From Plenodomus lindquistii (lineage: Eukaryota; Ascomycota; Dothideomycetes; Pleosporales; Leptosphaeriaceae), in the NCBI GenBank assembly GCA_025504975.1, contig JANUWI010000002.1, forward strand, positions 2,418,001-2,482,000: DNA of 64,000 nucleotides. The letters run 5' to 3'. Both the position numbers and the translations under genes were made by a program. The notes under the pieces are model-generated. The model saw nothing but the letters and a program-made list of their open reading frames with translations, had not been told where the DNA came from and searched no databases. Shown piece by piece: positions 23,829-34,917 of this stretch (position 1 is its first letter; every line of letters starts with the position of its first letter).

Positions 23829-24487
23829 TTTAGCTGATGGGGTTCGATGTACGGCAATGAGAATTCTCTTGAGTCCTTTTTATGAAGCAGATAGAAGTCT
23901 CGCAGATTGTGCCTACAGTGGTCAAGCAAAATGTACACTTATATCCTCAAACACCCCGTCATATTGCAGGCTCGCTTTACCGATGTGCCAAGCTACGATC
24001 GTTTCAGCTCAAGACATGTTGCATAACAATCGTCGGAATTTCTCAATGCTTTTACCCGTAGTAATCCGCATGAACTCTATGCCAGCAACTTGGGTTGTCG
24101 CCAGAGCATGGTTAGTAGAAAGCAAATCTTCCAATATTTTCCGAGACTGCCGGAATAAACGGAGAATTGGAAGGAATCCCCCAAAGAACTCCATATCCGA
24201 GACTGGAAATGGAACATTTGTAACAGATCTACACATAGCGGTCGAATAGTGTGCCATGAGGACTCATCGTGAACCTCTGGGTGACACCCTAAGACAGACC
24301 CAAAGCTAGACTGTTCTCAACTTGAAATCTCCCTTCTCGGTGGGCAAGAACGGCGAGCCCGACTTGAGTTGCTCATCGCAGGAATTCGGAGCATATTATT
24401 GGGTGAGTCGAATATACTTACATTAGCCTTCGATGAAAAATTCATCTATTCTGAGATAGTTGCAGATACAGAATCTGAATCCTTCCC
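23829..24487. promoter_or_regulatory. Divergent promoter of precursor and UstYa genes
   Basis: A 659 bp shared upstream region with no gene. It contains TCGGAATTT (24033-24041), ATTTTCCGAG (24136-24145) and two copies of TCCGAGACTG (about 24139 and 24196). Related motifs appear upstream of the other cluster genes, so this is a candidate for control by the cluster's Zn2Cys6 protein. Confidence 0.55.
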
Positions 24488-25544
24488 ATGGATAAGTACG
24501 AGTCGCTACGAAGCACTTCTCCACCGACGTCAGAAGACGAGGCCAACCTGCTTCTGTCCAGACAGCAGGGTCTCCAAAAGTCATCCTGGCGGCGCAATCG
24601 ACCTCTTGCATGTCGTTTGTCAATCGCAGGTGGATGTGCACTTCTCGCGTTAATTTTGGCCGCGTTGGTCTTTGTCGTAGCACGGCATTCAGCAGCCCCA
24701 GGTAGCCAGTGCCCTCAAACATCCTCATTTACCCGAGATGGCATAGAATATCGACCACGACTGCTGGATCTTAACAGCGATTCTGATCATCCTTTCTTTG
24801 GGACACCAAGTCAGCAGGTTGATCATAATTGGGAAGAACTGCTTCAATGTAAGGTTCCTGCATAACTAAGATCGATCGGGTCCTGACGAGTATGAAGGGT
24901 CCGACATTCGTGTGCCAGCATCTGAAATACACCGTCTAGATCGCGAGTCGGACTCGGTATGGTTGCCTGACCAGGACGGAGGTGTTTACGGTTTGCCAAC
25001 AGTGTACCATCACCTTCATTGCCTGGTATGTCTTCACAAAGTGCTGCTCATGATCCATCGTCAACTAACTTCTTTCCTGTAGCAACATATATATTACCAT
25101 ATGTACATGGACCATTATCTTCCGAACATGAGCACAGAAGAAAAGTCTAGCGAGCTTTATCATACCAGTACGAACCCTTTGTTGACAGAATCGGTATACA
25201 TTGGCTGCTGACACAAGCATAATCTAGCCCACTGTCTTGGTCTCCTAAAAGAAGCTGTCATGTGTCAAGGCGATCTTACTCCCTTGACGATGAGATGGTC
25301 GGATGCATCCCCATTGGCAAATGCGAATTGGTCTACGCCCCACTCTTGTGTTGACTGGTCTCGCTTGGACAACTGGGCCAAGGACCACCATGTTGATGTC
25401 TCAGCCCCCGGAATGCTAGTCCATCCAAAATCTGGTGGGGTTTCCTCATTGATGAAGCAATTGGCCATGAAGCTGATAAAACGTATAGGGCCAGTTTTTG
25501 ATGAGAACGGACGGTCTCGTGGCAGCCGTACTGGAGTTGACTAG
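24488..25544 (+). CDS. UstYa-type oxidase (DUF3328)
   Basis: Membrane-anchored oxidase of the family that crosslinks residues, often Tyr, in fungal ribosomal peptides. Four exons: 24488-24848, 24898-25025, 25083-25167, 25228-25544; 296 aa. Seen: one transmembrane helix at about 47-70, then a lumenal domain with both diagnostic HxxHC motifs, HHLHC at 158-162 and HTTHC at 190-194, followed by the usual LLKEAVMC segment and a DLTPLTMRW stretch. Both motifs are complete, so an active enzyme is expected. It is divergent from the repeat precursor with a 659 bp shared promoter, as in known dikaritin clusters. Confidence 0.9.
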
Positions 25545-26600
25545 GATCAGAGACGTTTGTATAGGAGGTCTTCGAAATGGGGCGAGATGCTTGGATCATC
25601 TTAGAGAGGGTATCGTTCGCCTCAGAAAACAGCCAGAGTGGCCTCTTAAGTCTTGTGTAGGAGCCAAATAGCACAGTAATGATATATTTACTGCTATTCA
25701 AGATTCACTCCATTTGTGGAGAGACATAATTTCAATCGCGCGCTAACTTTTGTACACAACTCGCACGTTTCCTGATCTTTGCGATGCCGCGTAATTAGCA
25801 TGTCTTCTACTTGCCAGAGATCGCGAGGTTTTCATCATGTCCTATAACGCGCATGAACAGCAGGACCCTGTATCATACAGGCAGGAGGATGACATCTTGA
25901 ATAATTTTAGACAGTGAATCAATTAATATCTCGCTCTAACAATCGGGCCGTAACGCTAATTACAAAAGAATGGCGAGAGGACGGTATCGTACCCCACTTG
26001 CACGCAATTACGATTGCAGTAGTCTTATCAAAGCGTCGGATCACTACTCTCTTTTCCAAACGTATACACAGGTTGCGCAAAGAGGCAGACACAGAACCAC
26101 TGCGTTTTTCGGCGGGAAAGGCTTGCTATTACCGTCGAAGTCCTATGCGAACAGACTTGGAAACAAGCAAGGACTTTTTTTGATTTGTTTGAGCTTTGAT
26201 CTTTTTCTTTAAAACAAGATCACGAGAGCCACGTGTGAGAATCCAATCACGATTAAATTAAAGGGGTTCTCTTGTATGACGTTCTTGAAAATCTTGTTTG
26301 TTTTGATTTACAATCTCTGTATAATTTATAAATCAAGACAAACGAGAGAATCAAGAACTATGATACTGAGCGCGTCTTGATCAAATCAAGTCATTACAAG
26401 AATAAGGCAGGATGCAAATGTATCAAAACTGGATCAAATTTGGGTTCTGTCTTGTTTGTTTTGCTTGTTCCCAACTATGCATGTGAGTCTTGTTCGCCGA
26501 CTACGGTGGTTTTGCTTTAACAAGCTGGCCTTGAGACAAGACCTCCCTGCGGCAGGTTATCAGCATTATACTAGAGATCAATCAATGGGCGAACACTTAC
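25545..26600. other. Intergenic region with foldback repeat
   Basis: About 1 kb between the convergent UstYa and HxxHC genes. No gene is supported. An imperfect inverted repeat lies at 26274-26310 and 26329-26366. Confidence 0.5.
26274..26366. repeat. Imperfect foldback repeat
   Basis: The arm at 26274-26310 pairs with 26329-26366 around an 18 nt loop; shared blocks include GTTCTTGA and GTTTGT(T/C)TTGATTTA. It sits between two converging genes, so it may be a terminator-like structure or a MITE relic. Confidence 0.4.
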
Positions 26601-27311
26601 TTAGATCGATATTCCAATAATACATGGAGGGAAATCGACTTCAAAGCTTGTCGTGATACTCTCAAAGGAGACACTTCCGTTGGACACAACGCTTGAACAG
26701 TGCTTTGTATGACCCAGACTAGCAGTAGTCTGGCTCAGATATCGTCCTTTTGCAACTGCAGCATGCATATAGGTCCAGGCATGCATGCAGTGGGTAATAT
26801 GATACCGACGCGTAGTCCAACTTCGATGTGGATTCATGGCAAGGACCTCGATTGAAGGTATTCTGCGCTCGTAGTCGGGTCCAGAATCATCGGAATTCGT
26901 GTAATAAAACTCGAATGGTTCGCGCGATCGATAGGCCTCAGCTAGTCCTGCGTCATAGCATGATTGAGGGAGCCATACGCCCAAGCCGTAATCAAACATA
27001 CAGCCTCGTGCCTTCGCCTCCAAAGCGCTTTGACCACAAGACTCTATGACGGAGGACGTCACTGGCTTGGATGGTTGTTTTATTTCCGACGAGAATGTGA
27101 AGGATGGGTGGGTGATTAGAACAATAAGTAGAGTGACTGCTGCAACTCCAAGGAAGATCGCAATGATGTAGGAGACGCTGCGACAGCGTGAAATTTTAAC
27201 GAAGCCAGGATCAGGCTTGACATGTTTGGCGACAATCACTTCTTCTGAGTCTCGGTATGTGTCCTCGTCGTGCATCCTACTGTATTCGAATCTCTGTGTC
27301 GGGGCGTCCAT
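26601..27311 (-). CDS. Membrane protein with two HxxHC motifs (UstYa-like)
   Basis: Single exon, 236 aa. A cytosolic N-terminus, one transmembrane helix (about 47-67) and an extracytosolic domain with CGQSALEAKARGC, a WLPQSC segment, HITHC (171-175) and HTKHC (201-205). The paired HxxHC motifs and single anchor repeat the plan of UstYa oxidases, though the rest is unlike the neighbouring UstYa. Similar proteins are common near fungal ribosomal-peptide genes; the biochemical role is not known to me. A second oxidase acting on the same precursor is the inference. The frame ends with no obvious additional exon. Confidence 0.75.
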   Translation of the reverse strand: MDAPTQRFEYSRMHDEDTYRDSEEVIVAKHVKPDPGFVKISRCRSVSYIIAIFLGVAAVTLLIVLITHPSFTFSSEIKQPSKPVTSSVIESCGQSALEAKARGCMFDYGLGVWLPQSCYDAGLAEAYRSREPFEFYYTNSDDSGPDYERRIPSIEVLAMNPHRSWTTRRYHITHCMHAWTYMHAAVAKGRYLSQTTASLGHTKHCSSVVSNGSVSFESITTSFEVDFPPCIIGISI

Positions 27312-28578
27312 TACGAAGTCGGCTAGACTTGTGGGCTAAGATATTGCATGGAGAAACAAACGATGAGATATTGTTTTCCGATCGCGAGAACGATTTGCAA
27401 AACTCGAAGTTGATGCTGGTTAGGGATTCCGTTTGTCATTGTAGCATGCACAAGCCAGTGCCGAGTTGCATTTTGTCTGACGTGGGCATATCGAGTCGGC
27501 TAAATAGTAGGTACCGGTAATTTATCTGTCGGAATTTTGAGAACTCCCGGCTCACGCACTCGCTGGGTGGTGAATGGCGCGGGCACAATCCTGTCACGCC
27601 ATCAGAATAGATTGCAATCATCTGTCTACGCAAACTCACATTATAGCTGCTCCGTGATATACATGATATGTATTACGATTCCCTGAGCTTGCGCAGTATT
27701 CGGCACGTCTGAGTGACGCTTACACTAGACTGCCCTAACGCAAGTATGAATGATTCCGTACCGATCTTCGGCATCACTCAGAGCTCGACTCTCTTCACTC
27801 CTCGTCACTATCATGATACTCCAAAACGTGTTTGCTACAGGATCATGACGCTGTACAGCGTTGTATTCACTTCTAGACTCAACCGTAGTGTCCCGAGGGA
27901 ATACATCCTTGTGATGTGCTTTCGCGGGGTGATACAACCGCGATAGGATATCAAATTTCAATGTAGCTTTGATGGAAAGATTTTTCAAATATACCCAATA
28001 GCAAATTGCTTATTGTACAAAATAGATAATTACACCTATCATGGCTGCGACAGCATCTGACACCAAATCTACTCTGACATCCTCAAAGTAGCTAGACACT
28101 AGCTGAGGAAGTGGCGCAGTTGAGGCTTTGTACACCTCAGATGAGGTGTAGAAAGGTACATGCTCACCGTACAAGATTACACAATGCGTAGGAAGGTGCA
28201 GCGCGCTAACATATGTATACTGTGCGTTACTCTGCTTCGTACAGCTACTACGTAGTGTAGGTGTAGGTGTGGCTCATCCTTGCTTCTGTCCTCTGGTTCC
28301 TGGGATTCCCGACATAGATTGATAATGCTTGATAGCTTCGTAACATCTTTGCAACAGGAAATCTGCTGTAATACATATCAGCAGTAATTTACTTGCTACA
28401 GGGTTCTGTTATTGCAAGAGCATCCTAATCAGATCGTGTACTACAAGCTTTGAGACCTAAAATCACCCCTGCCCTAGTGTGCGGTACGGGGGCATGTGGT
28501 CTACGAGAGCAATGGTGGTGAAACGACTTCGGCTCGAACATGATAATTGTCTATAGCTCACATGGATAAGAAGAGAGT
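27312..28578. promoter_or_regulatory. Upstream region of the HxxHC membrane protein gene
   Basis: 1.27 kb without a supported gene. A TCGGAATTTT box (27529-27538) followed by CCCGG (27546-27550) lies 218 bp upstream of the HxxHC start and resembles boxes before the other cluster genes. Beyond about 27.6 kb nothing is recognised. Confidence 0.45.
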
Positions 28579-30186
28579 CTATTTATCTAGACTGTGCGCT
28601 AACCAAGCTGCATACCCTGATGTGAATGCTGATAATCGAAATGCCCAAACAGGTCCATTCCTACTGCCAGAAACTTCCATGATCTTGTACATGATTCCAC
28701 AAACTAAGGCCGCGATGATTTGTGGTAGAGAGATGGCCGAGTTGTGTACGCCCATAGCAAAGGCAACGTAACTCTCCCGATCATATATCTGCTCGATCTG
28801 AGATGCTCCTAGAAACTCGGATTCAGAGTTGCTCTCTTCCATTAGGGAAATTTGAGTATTGATCAACATGAAGGGCACTGAGGATGTCACCGCCCAGGCA
28901 ACTCCCAAAAGACCTATCATAACTATCGCATGACTCACATCATGTATAAAAAAGGTCGAACACATTGCTACTGCAAAGAAAGCATGTGATAGCTGCCATG
29001 CACGCTCCAAGCCGCCATCCGCACGGTGTTGGGTAGATTGGTCTCTTTCTCTCGAAATATTCATCCGCATGGAAATGCTCCATTCCGTCCAAGGGGATTT
29101 TCGAAGAAGTGGGGCGACCAGAAGAACACAGAATGCAATCGAGTGGAAGACTAAAATACCGCTCTGTCCAGCTTGCAAAATGTTGTCTTCCTGTAAAGAC
29201 TTCACGCCTGGATCAGTTAGCATGCTGTTTTCATTTTCTCGTGCCTGAGCATTAGACGGCTTTGTTTCAGCGTACTTACCAAGACCATTGAGATAGGTCG
29301 TCAAATAGTACGTGACCATGAACCAACCAAACCAAGCGAAACTCTGTATCGTGCACACTTTCCGAGTTTTTCCTGGTAGCTTCTTCCAGTTGCTCAGAAG
29401 TTCCGTGAGAGATGGCTTCCGCTTTGCTTGTAAATTCGCGGCAGAGCCTCTAGGATCTGGCGCGGCTAGACACGCTGGAATGATAGAAATTATAAGGATT
29501 ACAATGGCAAACGCAGAGAGGCTCCGAAAATCTTCCTCCAGTCTCTCCAGTGTGACTCGAGTTTTGAAACCATAGCATGACATCCCGACGGCTCCAATTG
29601 CGCTAAAGCGCGCGCTCCATGCCGCTGCGCGGCTCTGCTGGTGGCTTGGAGAGCAATCCACTATTAGAGCTCGTATACCACACTGAAGCGGCTGAACGGC
29701 AATGCTGATTCCAATGGTATACAAGAAGCACTGTGTTGTGACCAAACGTCCATCCTCTTCAGTGAGCTGGTTGGTGTCGCGGAAAGCCACAGGGAGCCCT
29801 CGCGTGGCCCAGGTCGTAATTGCTCGAACCCTCGAGAGCAACAACAAGCAGAGCGAAACCAAGAATACCCCGAAAACAATATATGGCTTTCTCCGGCCAT
29901 ATCGCGAGACCGTTCTATCGCTCATGAGGCCAAATATGGGCTGCAGGACCGCCCCACTGACGGGGGCTGACATCCACATGAAGGCGCTGAGCGAGTGCGA
30001 AATGCCAAGGGACGTAACGTAAGGTTGCATGCTCATTTCAGAACTTGGCTCTCGTTCAATGAACTTTGCACTTACAGTTCCCCAAGTCATCAAAATAGTC
30101 CACACGAGCTGCAGACTACGGTTGCCTGTTAGATCTGTTGGCAAATGGTCTTTTCTACTTACCCAAGGTTCGGCAAGGTAAGACAT
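28579..30186 (-). CDS. MFS transporter, GPH/SUT-like
   Basis: Multi-pass membrane transporter of 535 aa with about 12 hydrophobic segments. The LMSDRTVSRYGRRKPYIVFG loop is typical of the glycoside-pentoside-hexuronide/sucrose-type branch rather than drug exporters. The large central loop contains a Gln/Ser/Glu-rich stretch. Two GTAAGT sites near the N-terminus suggest introns, but neither gives a consistent frame, so I keep the uninterrupted frame and mark the start as uncertain; the inserted segment after MTWGT is unusual. Its place between the HxxHC protein and the S41 peptidase, all on one strand, suggests export of the peptide product or uptake of an intermediate. Confidence 0.78.
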   Translation of the reverse strand: MSYLAEPWVSRKDHLPTDLTGNRSLQLVWTILMTWGTVSAKFIEREPSSEMSMQPYVTSLGISHSLSAFMWMSAPVSGAVLQPIFGLMSDRTVSRYGRRKPYIVFGVFLVSLCLLLLSRVRAITTWATRGLPVAFRDTNQLTEEDGRLVTTQCFLYTIGISIAVQPLQCGIRALIVDCSPSHQQSRAAAWSARFSAIGAVGMSCYGFKTRVTLERLEEDFRSLSAFAIVILIISIIPACLAAPDPRGSAANLQAKRKPSLTELLSNWKKLPGKTRKVCTIQSFAWFGWFMVTYYLTTYLNGLGKYAETKPSNAQARENENSMLTDPGVKSLQEDNILQAGQSGILVFHSIAFCVLLVAPLLRKSPWTEWSISMRMNISRERDQSTQHRADGGLERAWQLSHAFFAVAMCSTFFIHDVSHAIVMIGLLGVAWAVTSSVPFMLINTQISLMEESNSESEFLGASQIEQIYDRESYVAFAMGVHNSAISLPQIIAALVCGIMYKIMEVSGSRNGPVWAFRLSAFTSGYAAWLAHSLDK

Positions 30187-30841
30187 GCAAGAAACCGGAG
30201 ACTCAATTCAGAGGAGGCCTCATCATGGAAATTGCTTGTTTCCGATTCACAAGTTTCTCGAGGAAGGGTTCCAGTGGCACTATTCAAAGCGTAAGCGCCA
30301 AACATTGTAGGAACGATATGGGAATCCTGCAGTGCACATTTACGCGCTCAAGTAAACATAGATACGTTTCTTCCACATGTCAAGTTTTTCAAGTTAACGG
30401 ATGCTACGGTGTCTAATTTTCCGAGCTTTTGTCTTACACGATCTCGGAAATTTTACAAGACCGAGCGCGATTGCCAAACAGTTTTCTATGCAAATGATTC
30501 CCTCTTGCGTATATTTATCAACGCAGTATCTGTTTACTTGAAAACTATGTGCCGTTGGTATTGCACAGGGTAGCTATGGCATAAATTTGGGCAAGATATT
30601 TTCGGCAGGTAATTATCACTTAGTAGGTCCGAAAGGGCTTCCTATCTCTTTGTAGGCGTAGCATTATATCTAAAACTAGTCAAACGCCTCCACACATTCA
30701 CAAAATGTATACTAGCAAAATATGTGAACATGTACAGAGCATCAGAATCCAAGTTTATAGTGAGCCGCTCTCGTACTAGGCGCAGTATCCGGCCAGATAG
30801 CAAAATCCCACGGCTAACATACTTGGCCCAAGTTTTACTAA
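30187..30841. promoter_or_regulatory. Transporter promoter with inverted CGG boxes
   Basis: Contains AATTTTCCGAG at 30415-30425 and CTCGGAAATTTT at 30443-30454, an inverted pair, followed by CCGAG at 30461. A roughly 45 bp segment at 30771-30815 resembles one at 33391-33438 upstream of the S41 gene. No gene in this stretch. Confidence 0.5.
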
Positions 30842-33224
30842 TTACGGATGCAAGATAGCGTTCCCAGTTGTTCCCGCCATCGTAACGTCGGTAAAGACGT
30901 CAAGTGGGAAATGTTCTTTGCGCATTTGCCTCCTCCAATTCATTATCCGCTCCGACATAGCATAATTATGGAGTGTCCTTCCTCTTTTAGTGGCATCCTT
31001 GCTGCGGCCGTCTCGCAAGCTCCCAGCCACACAATTGTCCACTCCGCGCCAGGCGGTATCCGCCACCGCTTTCCATATAGCTGTCGCGTCCACAGTCATC
31101 TCCTTGGTGTACAAGATACGGCAGTCGGAGGGCTCATACAAGAATTGTAGTGGAACCTCCGACTGATCACCATCACGGATGCCGTCGCTAAAATTGATGC
31201 CTAGGGTCGTGTTTCTAGCTGCGCGAGCGAACACTATGTTGTGGGCATAGTTGCCCAGGGCGGTGCTTCTGAGAGCTGCCGCCTCGTCCTCCGACGCCGT
31301 GAGATTGTTGATAGAGTACTGCGTTACAAATTGGATATATTGCCACGACCAGGTGTTCGTGCCCTTCGTCCCGCCGACGGCCTGTGTGGGGCCCGGCTTG
31401 GAGCGGCCGCCGAATGAAACGTACCTGACTTTTCCACGCTGTCGCATCAGCTCGGAGAATATGCTGCAGGTTGACGCACAATAGCCGTCGGTTACAACTA
31501 CAATGTCCTCGGCCCGAAAGGGCTGTGTTATATTGGTCAAATTGCCATAGCCATGCATATAAATTCCGCCGGAATTGTAAGGGAGCAGTACATCAGTCAG
31601 GTTCCAACGAAATAACGCTGTAAAACCATCTCCGTTGCTTCTATACGGGCCGAACATGGAACCCCAGTTTGAGAACACACGTCCGTTCACGTCCAGATTG
31701 GTCTGATAATTGAAGACAGAAGATACGACGTTATTCTGGAGATCGAATCTCGGGTCGTTTTCCGAAACATAAACGCGTGGGAGGGCCTCTGCGACAGCCG
31801 AGAATTTCTTGCCCAGCAAGTGGGTTTCCTCAAATGCCCTGAATCGATCGGCTGCAGCGTGACTTATATCCGTAGGGAAGAGCTGTTTGTAAAGGTCGTA
31901 ACCCTGCAAAATGACGCCCCCACCATTTGCCTGGAGATCGATAATTAATTTGGACTTTCCAGCGGCTTTGGCAGTATCCAGAAATTGTACCGCGACATCT
32001 TGAAAGTTGAGCTCAGTCAACGTTGAGGCCGAGAATGAGGGCACGGACAGCACAGCAATGTCAGCGTAGCCGTCCTCCAGATAGTACCCACCAATGAGGT
32101 TATTCGCCTCGCGGATGACTGGTGGAGGATAGCCGGGTGGTACGACTGAAGTGTCGGCCGTCCAAGCGGAACTTGTGGCATTCGGGGTGGTCCCAGCTAT
32201 CTTGCTCGAAGAAATGGCAAACCACCGCTTGTAAAGACTCTCACCATCCATGATGCCGTCGAATGGAATCAGGACTCTCGCGAAGTTAGAATAGGTTGCG
32301 CTCGTTCCGTTTTCAAACTCCAGTTTGGTCTCCGAACCAGGGTAAACCTTGTCACTGTGAGCTTCTGGTTACAGATCTTTGTCGCTTGAGCTAATTACCC
32401 ATCGCCCTCTGCCCCCTCCCGCAAAGGTGCCCATACCTGCCCCAGCTGCCCCCCGAGATATACTAGCCAGCTCGTAGAAGACATTATTATAGAGAGCATC
32501 CCTGTCTTGCAGCACCCCATATTGGGACCAATGCTCAAGATACACGTGGGCACTTTCGTCGTTGATTCTTGTAACTGCGGATGGCGTGAACGATTCATTC
32601 GTTAACAATTCCGCCAGGACGTCGGTGTATACGAAAGGTTTAGGGAGTTCTTTTCCGTCAGAAGATACGGACACCAAGGGAACGGGTCGAGCCCAATTGA
32701 AAACAGATCCAACAACGTCGGGAATGTAAACGAAATGGCCATCATGCGTCCCCTGAAAGAGGGTGTACAGTTCGAAACCGAACTAAGCATATCAGCATGA
32801 ACATGCGGTGTAGTTACAACCTCGCCAAAGCCCATACCTCGAACTCGTTGCGATAGGACCCAGCCGTGACCTTGGAGCGGATGATGGCCAATTCAGTCCA
32901 TATATCAACACTGGATTGCACCTTCTCCACGTAATCTTTCGGTGGGCTTTTGAGCCAAGCGGTGTTGGATTGCCATCTTAAGTAAGGCACAAGCCCATCA
33001 AGTAATTCGAGGGCAGCGCTCTGGTTGAATGGAACTGAATTAATACACTCATACGCTAATCCAGCCGCAACAGTAGGCGTGGCAGCTGCTTGTTGTAGGG
33101 CGACAGATGCACTGACTGCTGCACATGGCGTCAGAACATTCTGTGTCGTGTTGGGTGGAGGTAGCGACGTCGCCAGGACGGTGACACGAGGCAAGATGCA
33201 AAACAATATCATATGAACAATCAT
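30842..33224 (-). CDS. Secreted S41-family peptidase
   Basis: Serine peptidase of the tail-specific/S41 type, relatives of which occur in phomopsin and victorin gene clusters. Three exons: 33224-32838, 32782-32399, 32347-30842 (introns 55 and 51 nt), 758 aa. Residues 1-19 form a signal peptide. The catalytic domain holds LIIDLQANGGG and DGYCASTCSIF, the latter with the expected nucleophile Ser, then a GGRSKPGP segment. The N-terminal domain has paired cysteines. Probable role: processing of the repeat precursor in the secretory pathway, a fitting partner because the precursor lacks dibasic Kex2 sites. This is inference from context. Confidence 0.85.
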
Positions 33225-33597
33225 CGTGAAGCAATAAGTGGCAGTTTTGGTGCGATAGCAAGATAATTCACTCGGCTAGGGGATGTACACAGGTCCATCA
33301 ACTGACGACTGGTGAGAACATATAGCACGGTGTTTACTTTGGGCTAATTTTAAGATTCATTCGTGCCGAGTATCAAATTCTCCGAGCGTTCCGTACCATA
33401 CAGGCATATTCCGGGCCCAGCAGCAAAATCTCGCGGATCAGGTTTTATCACCACAAGCGAAAGGTATTGCCAGCTTGTTGTTCCTCTGGGGTCAGGAGAC
33501 ACCAGTGCGGTTCGTTTCGGAGTAGCTTTTAGACAGTAGCTTAGAACAAGTCTTCAAGCTAACTCCTCGCCTTCCTTTGTTGAATGACCATACTTCA
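33225..33597. promoter_or_regulatory. S41 peptidase promoter
   Basis: 373 bp between the S41 start and the 3' end of the SET gene. Holds CCGAG (33366-33370), AAATTCTCCGAG (33375-33386) and the 45 bp segment shared with the transporter promoter (33391-33438). Confidence 0.45.
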
Positions 33598-34917
33598 TTA
33601 AACACACTTGTGCCTCCTTATCCTCTTCTTCCAGCTCCAAGACATTTCAGGGTCGTGCGCCATGGCCCGCATCTCTTTTACATCCTTGTGCTCGAAACCC
33701 TTATCTAGCAAAAGATATTCTGCGCTCAACCTCGCATACTTGATAGCTTCATACTTATCGCCGTAGCTCGAATAGACCTCAGCAGCGTACTTATACGGGG
33801 CACCTAAGCTAGCAAACAAGCGTTCTTGCTTGTACAACGCAATAAGAGCTTCCGCTATCCCGGGTGTCGTTTCCGAATGCGGAGACCAGTCATTCAATAT
33901 CTTGAAAAGATCATCCATTTGTCGGAGTCGTTCGTCGCTTTAAACAATCATAGAAGGGTGTGCAGAACATGCACTGCATGAGCAGTCGAAACCCCATATT
34001 GCCTTCAGATGATCTATTCGCTCTTGTTGAGCTTTCTCGTTGTAAATGTACGTAATTGTTATTTCCTCTCCTGGGTAAATTGTCTGCGTGGCATGGACGT
34101 AATGGCTCAGCGTCTCTTCGTCCCAGAAATAGGCTGCATTTGGCCGGCAGTCGTGATTAAGCATTGCAATCTCCGGTATAACGGCATCGTACATTTCATC
34201 ATCCACGTAGACTTGAAATGCGTTAGTGTTGATTCGATCGTCGACGGGATCACCCTTGAAATGATCAAGAAGTGACCAAAATAGGGGTTTTGACTGCTCC
34301 GGAAGAGTTTCAGCACCCCAGTGTGCAAGTTCCAGTCTATCCTTTTCCGCTAAGCGATATGTTTCGCGACTGCGGATGACTAAAGCACTTGAGGCAAAGA
34401 TTTGATCTCCCCGGTGTATTGTTTTGTTCGCTATAAGGCCCCTGCCCTTTCCTGGAAACTCTTGTTCTACAAAAGGCGGATTTGCATGATGATTGATTCG
34501 ATCCAGAACCTCAGGTTGAGTGAACACCGGTTTTTTAAGAATTTTGTGTGCGCGCTCGGGCGACGTTACCAGGAATATGCCACGCCCGTTGGCAAATTTC
34601 TGATCTGAAAATGTGCATAAGGCACTGGAGGTATTCTCATTTGCGTGACAAGCAGGCCAGAAGGACCAGGGAAAGTTTGAAACGCTTTCGGCTGATTTCC
34701 GTGCCTCATCGAGAGTTTGTGTGCTTCCGGATGAGAATGATGTATTAGATACAAAAGAAGTTGTGCCAAGCGATGGAACCTCACAGCCACCGGAATGCCA
34801 AATAGGTGAATTAGGGCACTGCTGAGTAAGGATAGATCCAGGCGAACTGTATTCGAAATTGGAGCTGGAAATTGCTGATGTGGTAGCGATAATGCCAAGA
34901 TTGTAAGTCCATTTCAT
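33598..34917 (-). pseudogene. SET-domain protein with in-frame stop
   Basis: Two pieces in the same frame, 34917-33940 (325 codons) and 33918-33598, separated by a single TAA at 33942-33940. The first holds a hydrophobic signal-like N-terminus, a SET domain (GKGRGLIANKTI, AMLNHDCRPNA, GEEITITYIYNEKAQ) and the post-SET cysteines (CSCSAC). The second holds the helical C-terminal tail usual in fungal SET proteins of this group, starting SDERLRQMDD. No intron fits the gap. The catalytic SET core lies before the stop, so a shortened protein could still be made. Either a recent nonsense change or a sequence error. Confidence 0.7.

Noticed and set aside
30060..30170. Two candidate short introns (37 and 44 nt) near the transporter N-terminus
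   Set aside because: Removing either shifts the frame, and removing both brings in a stop between them.
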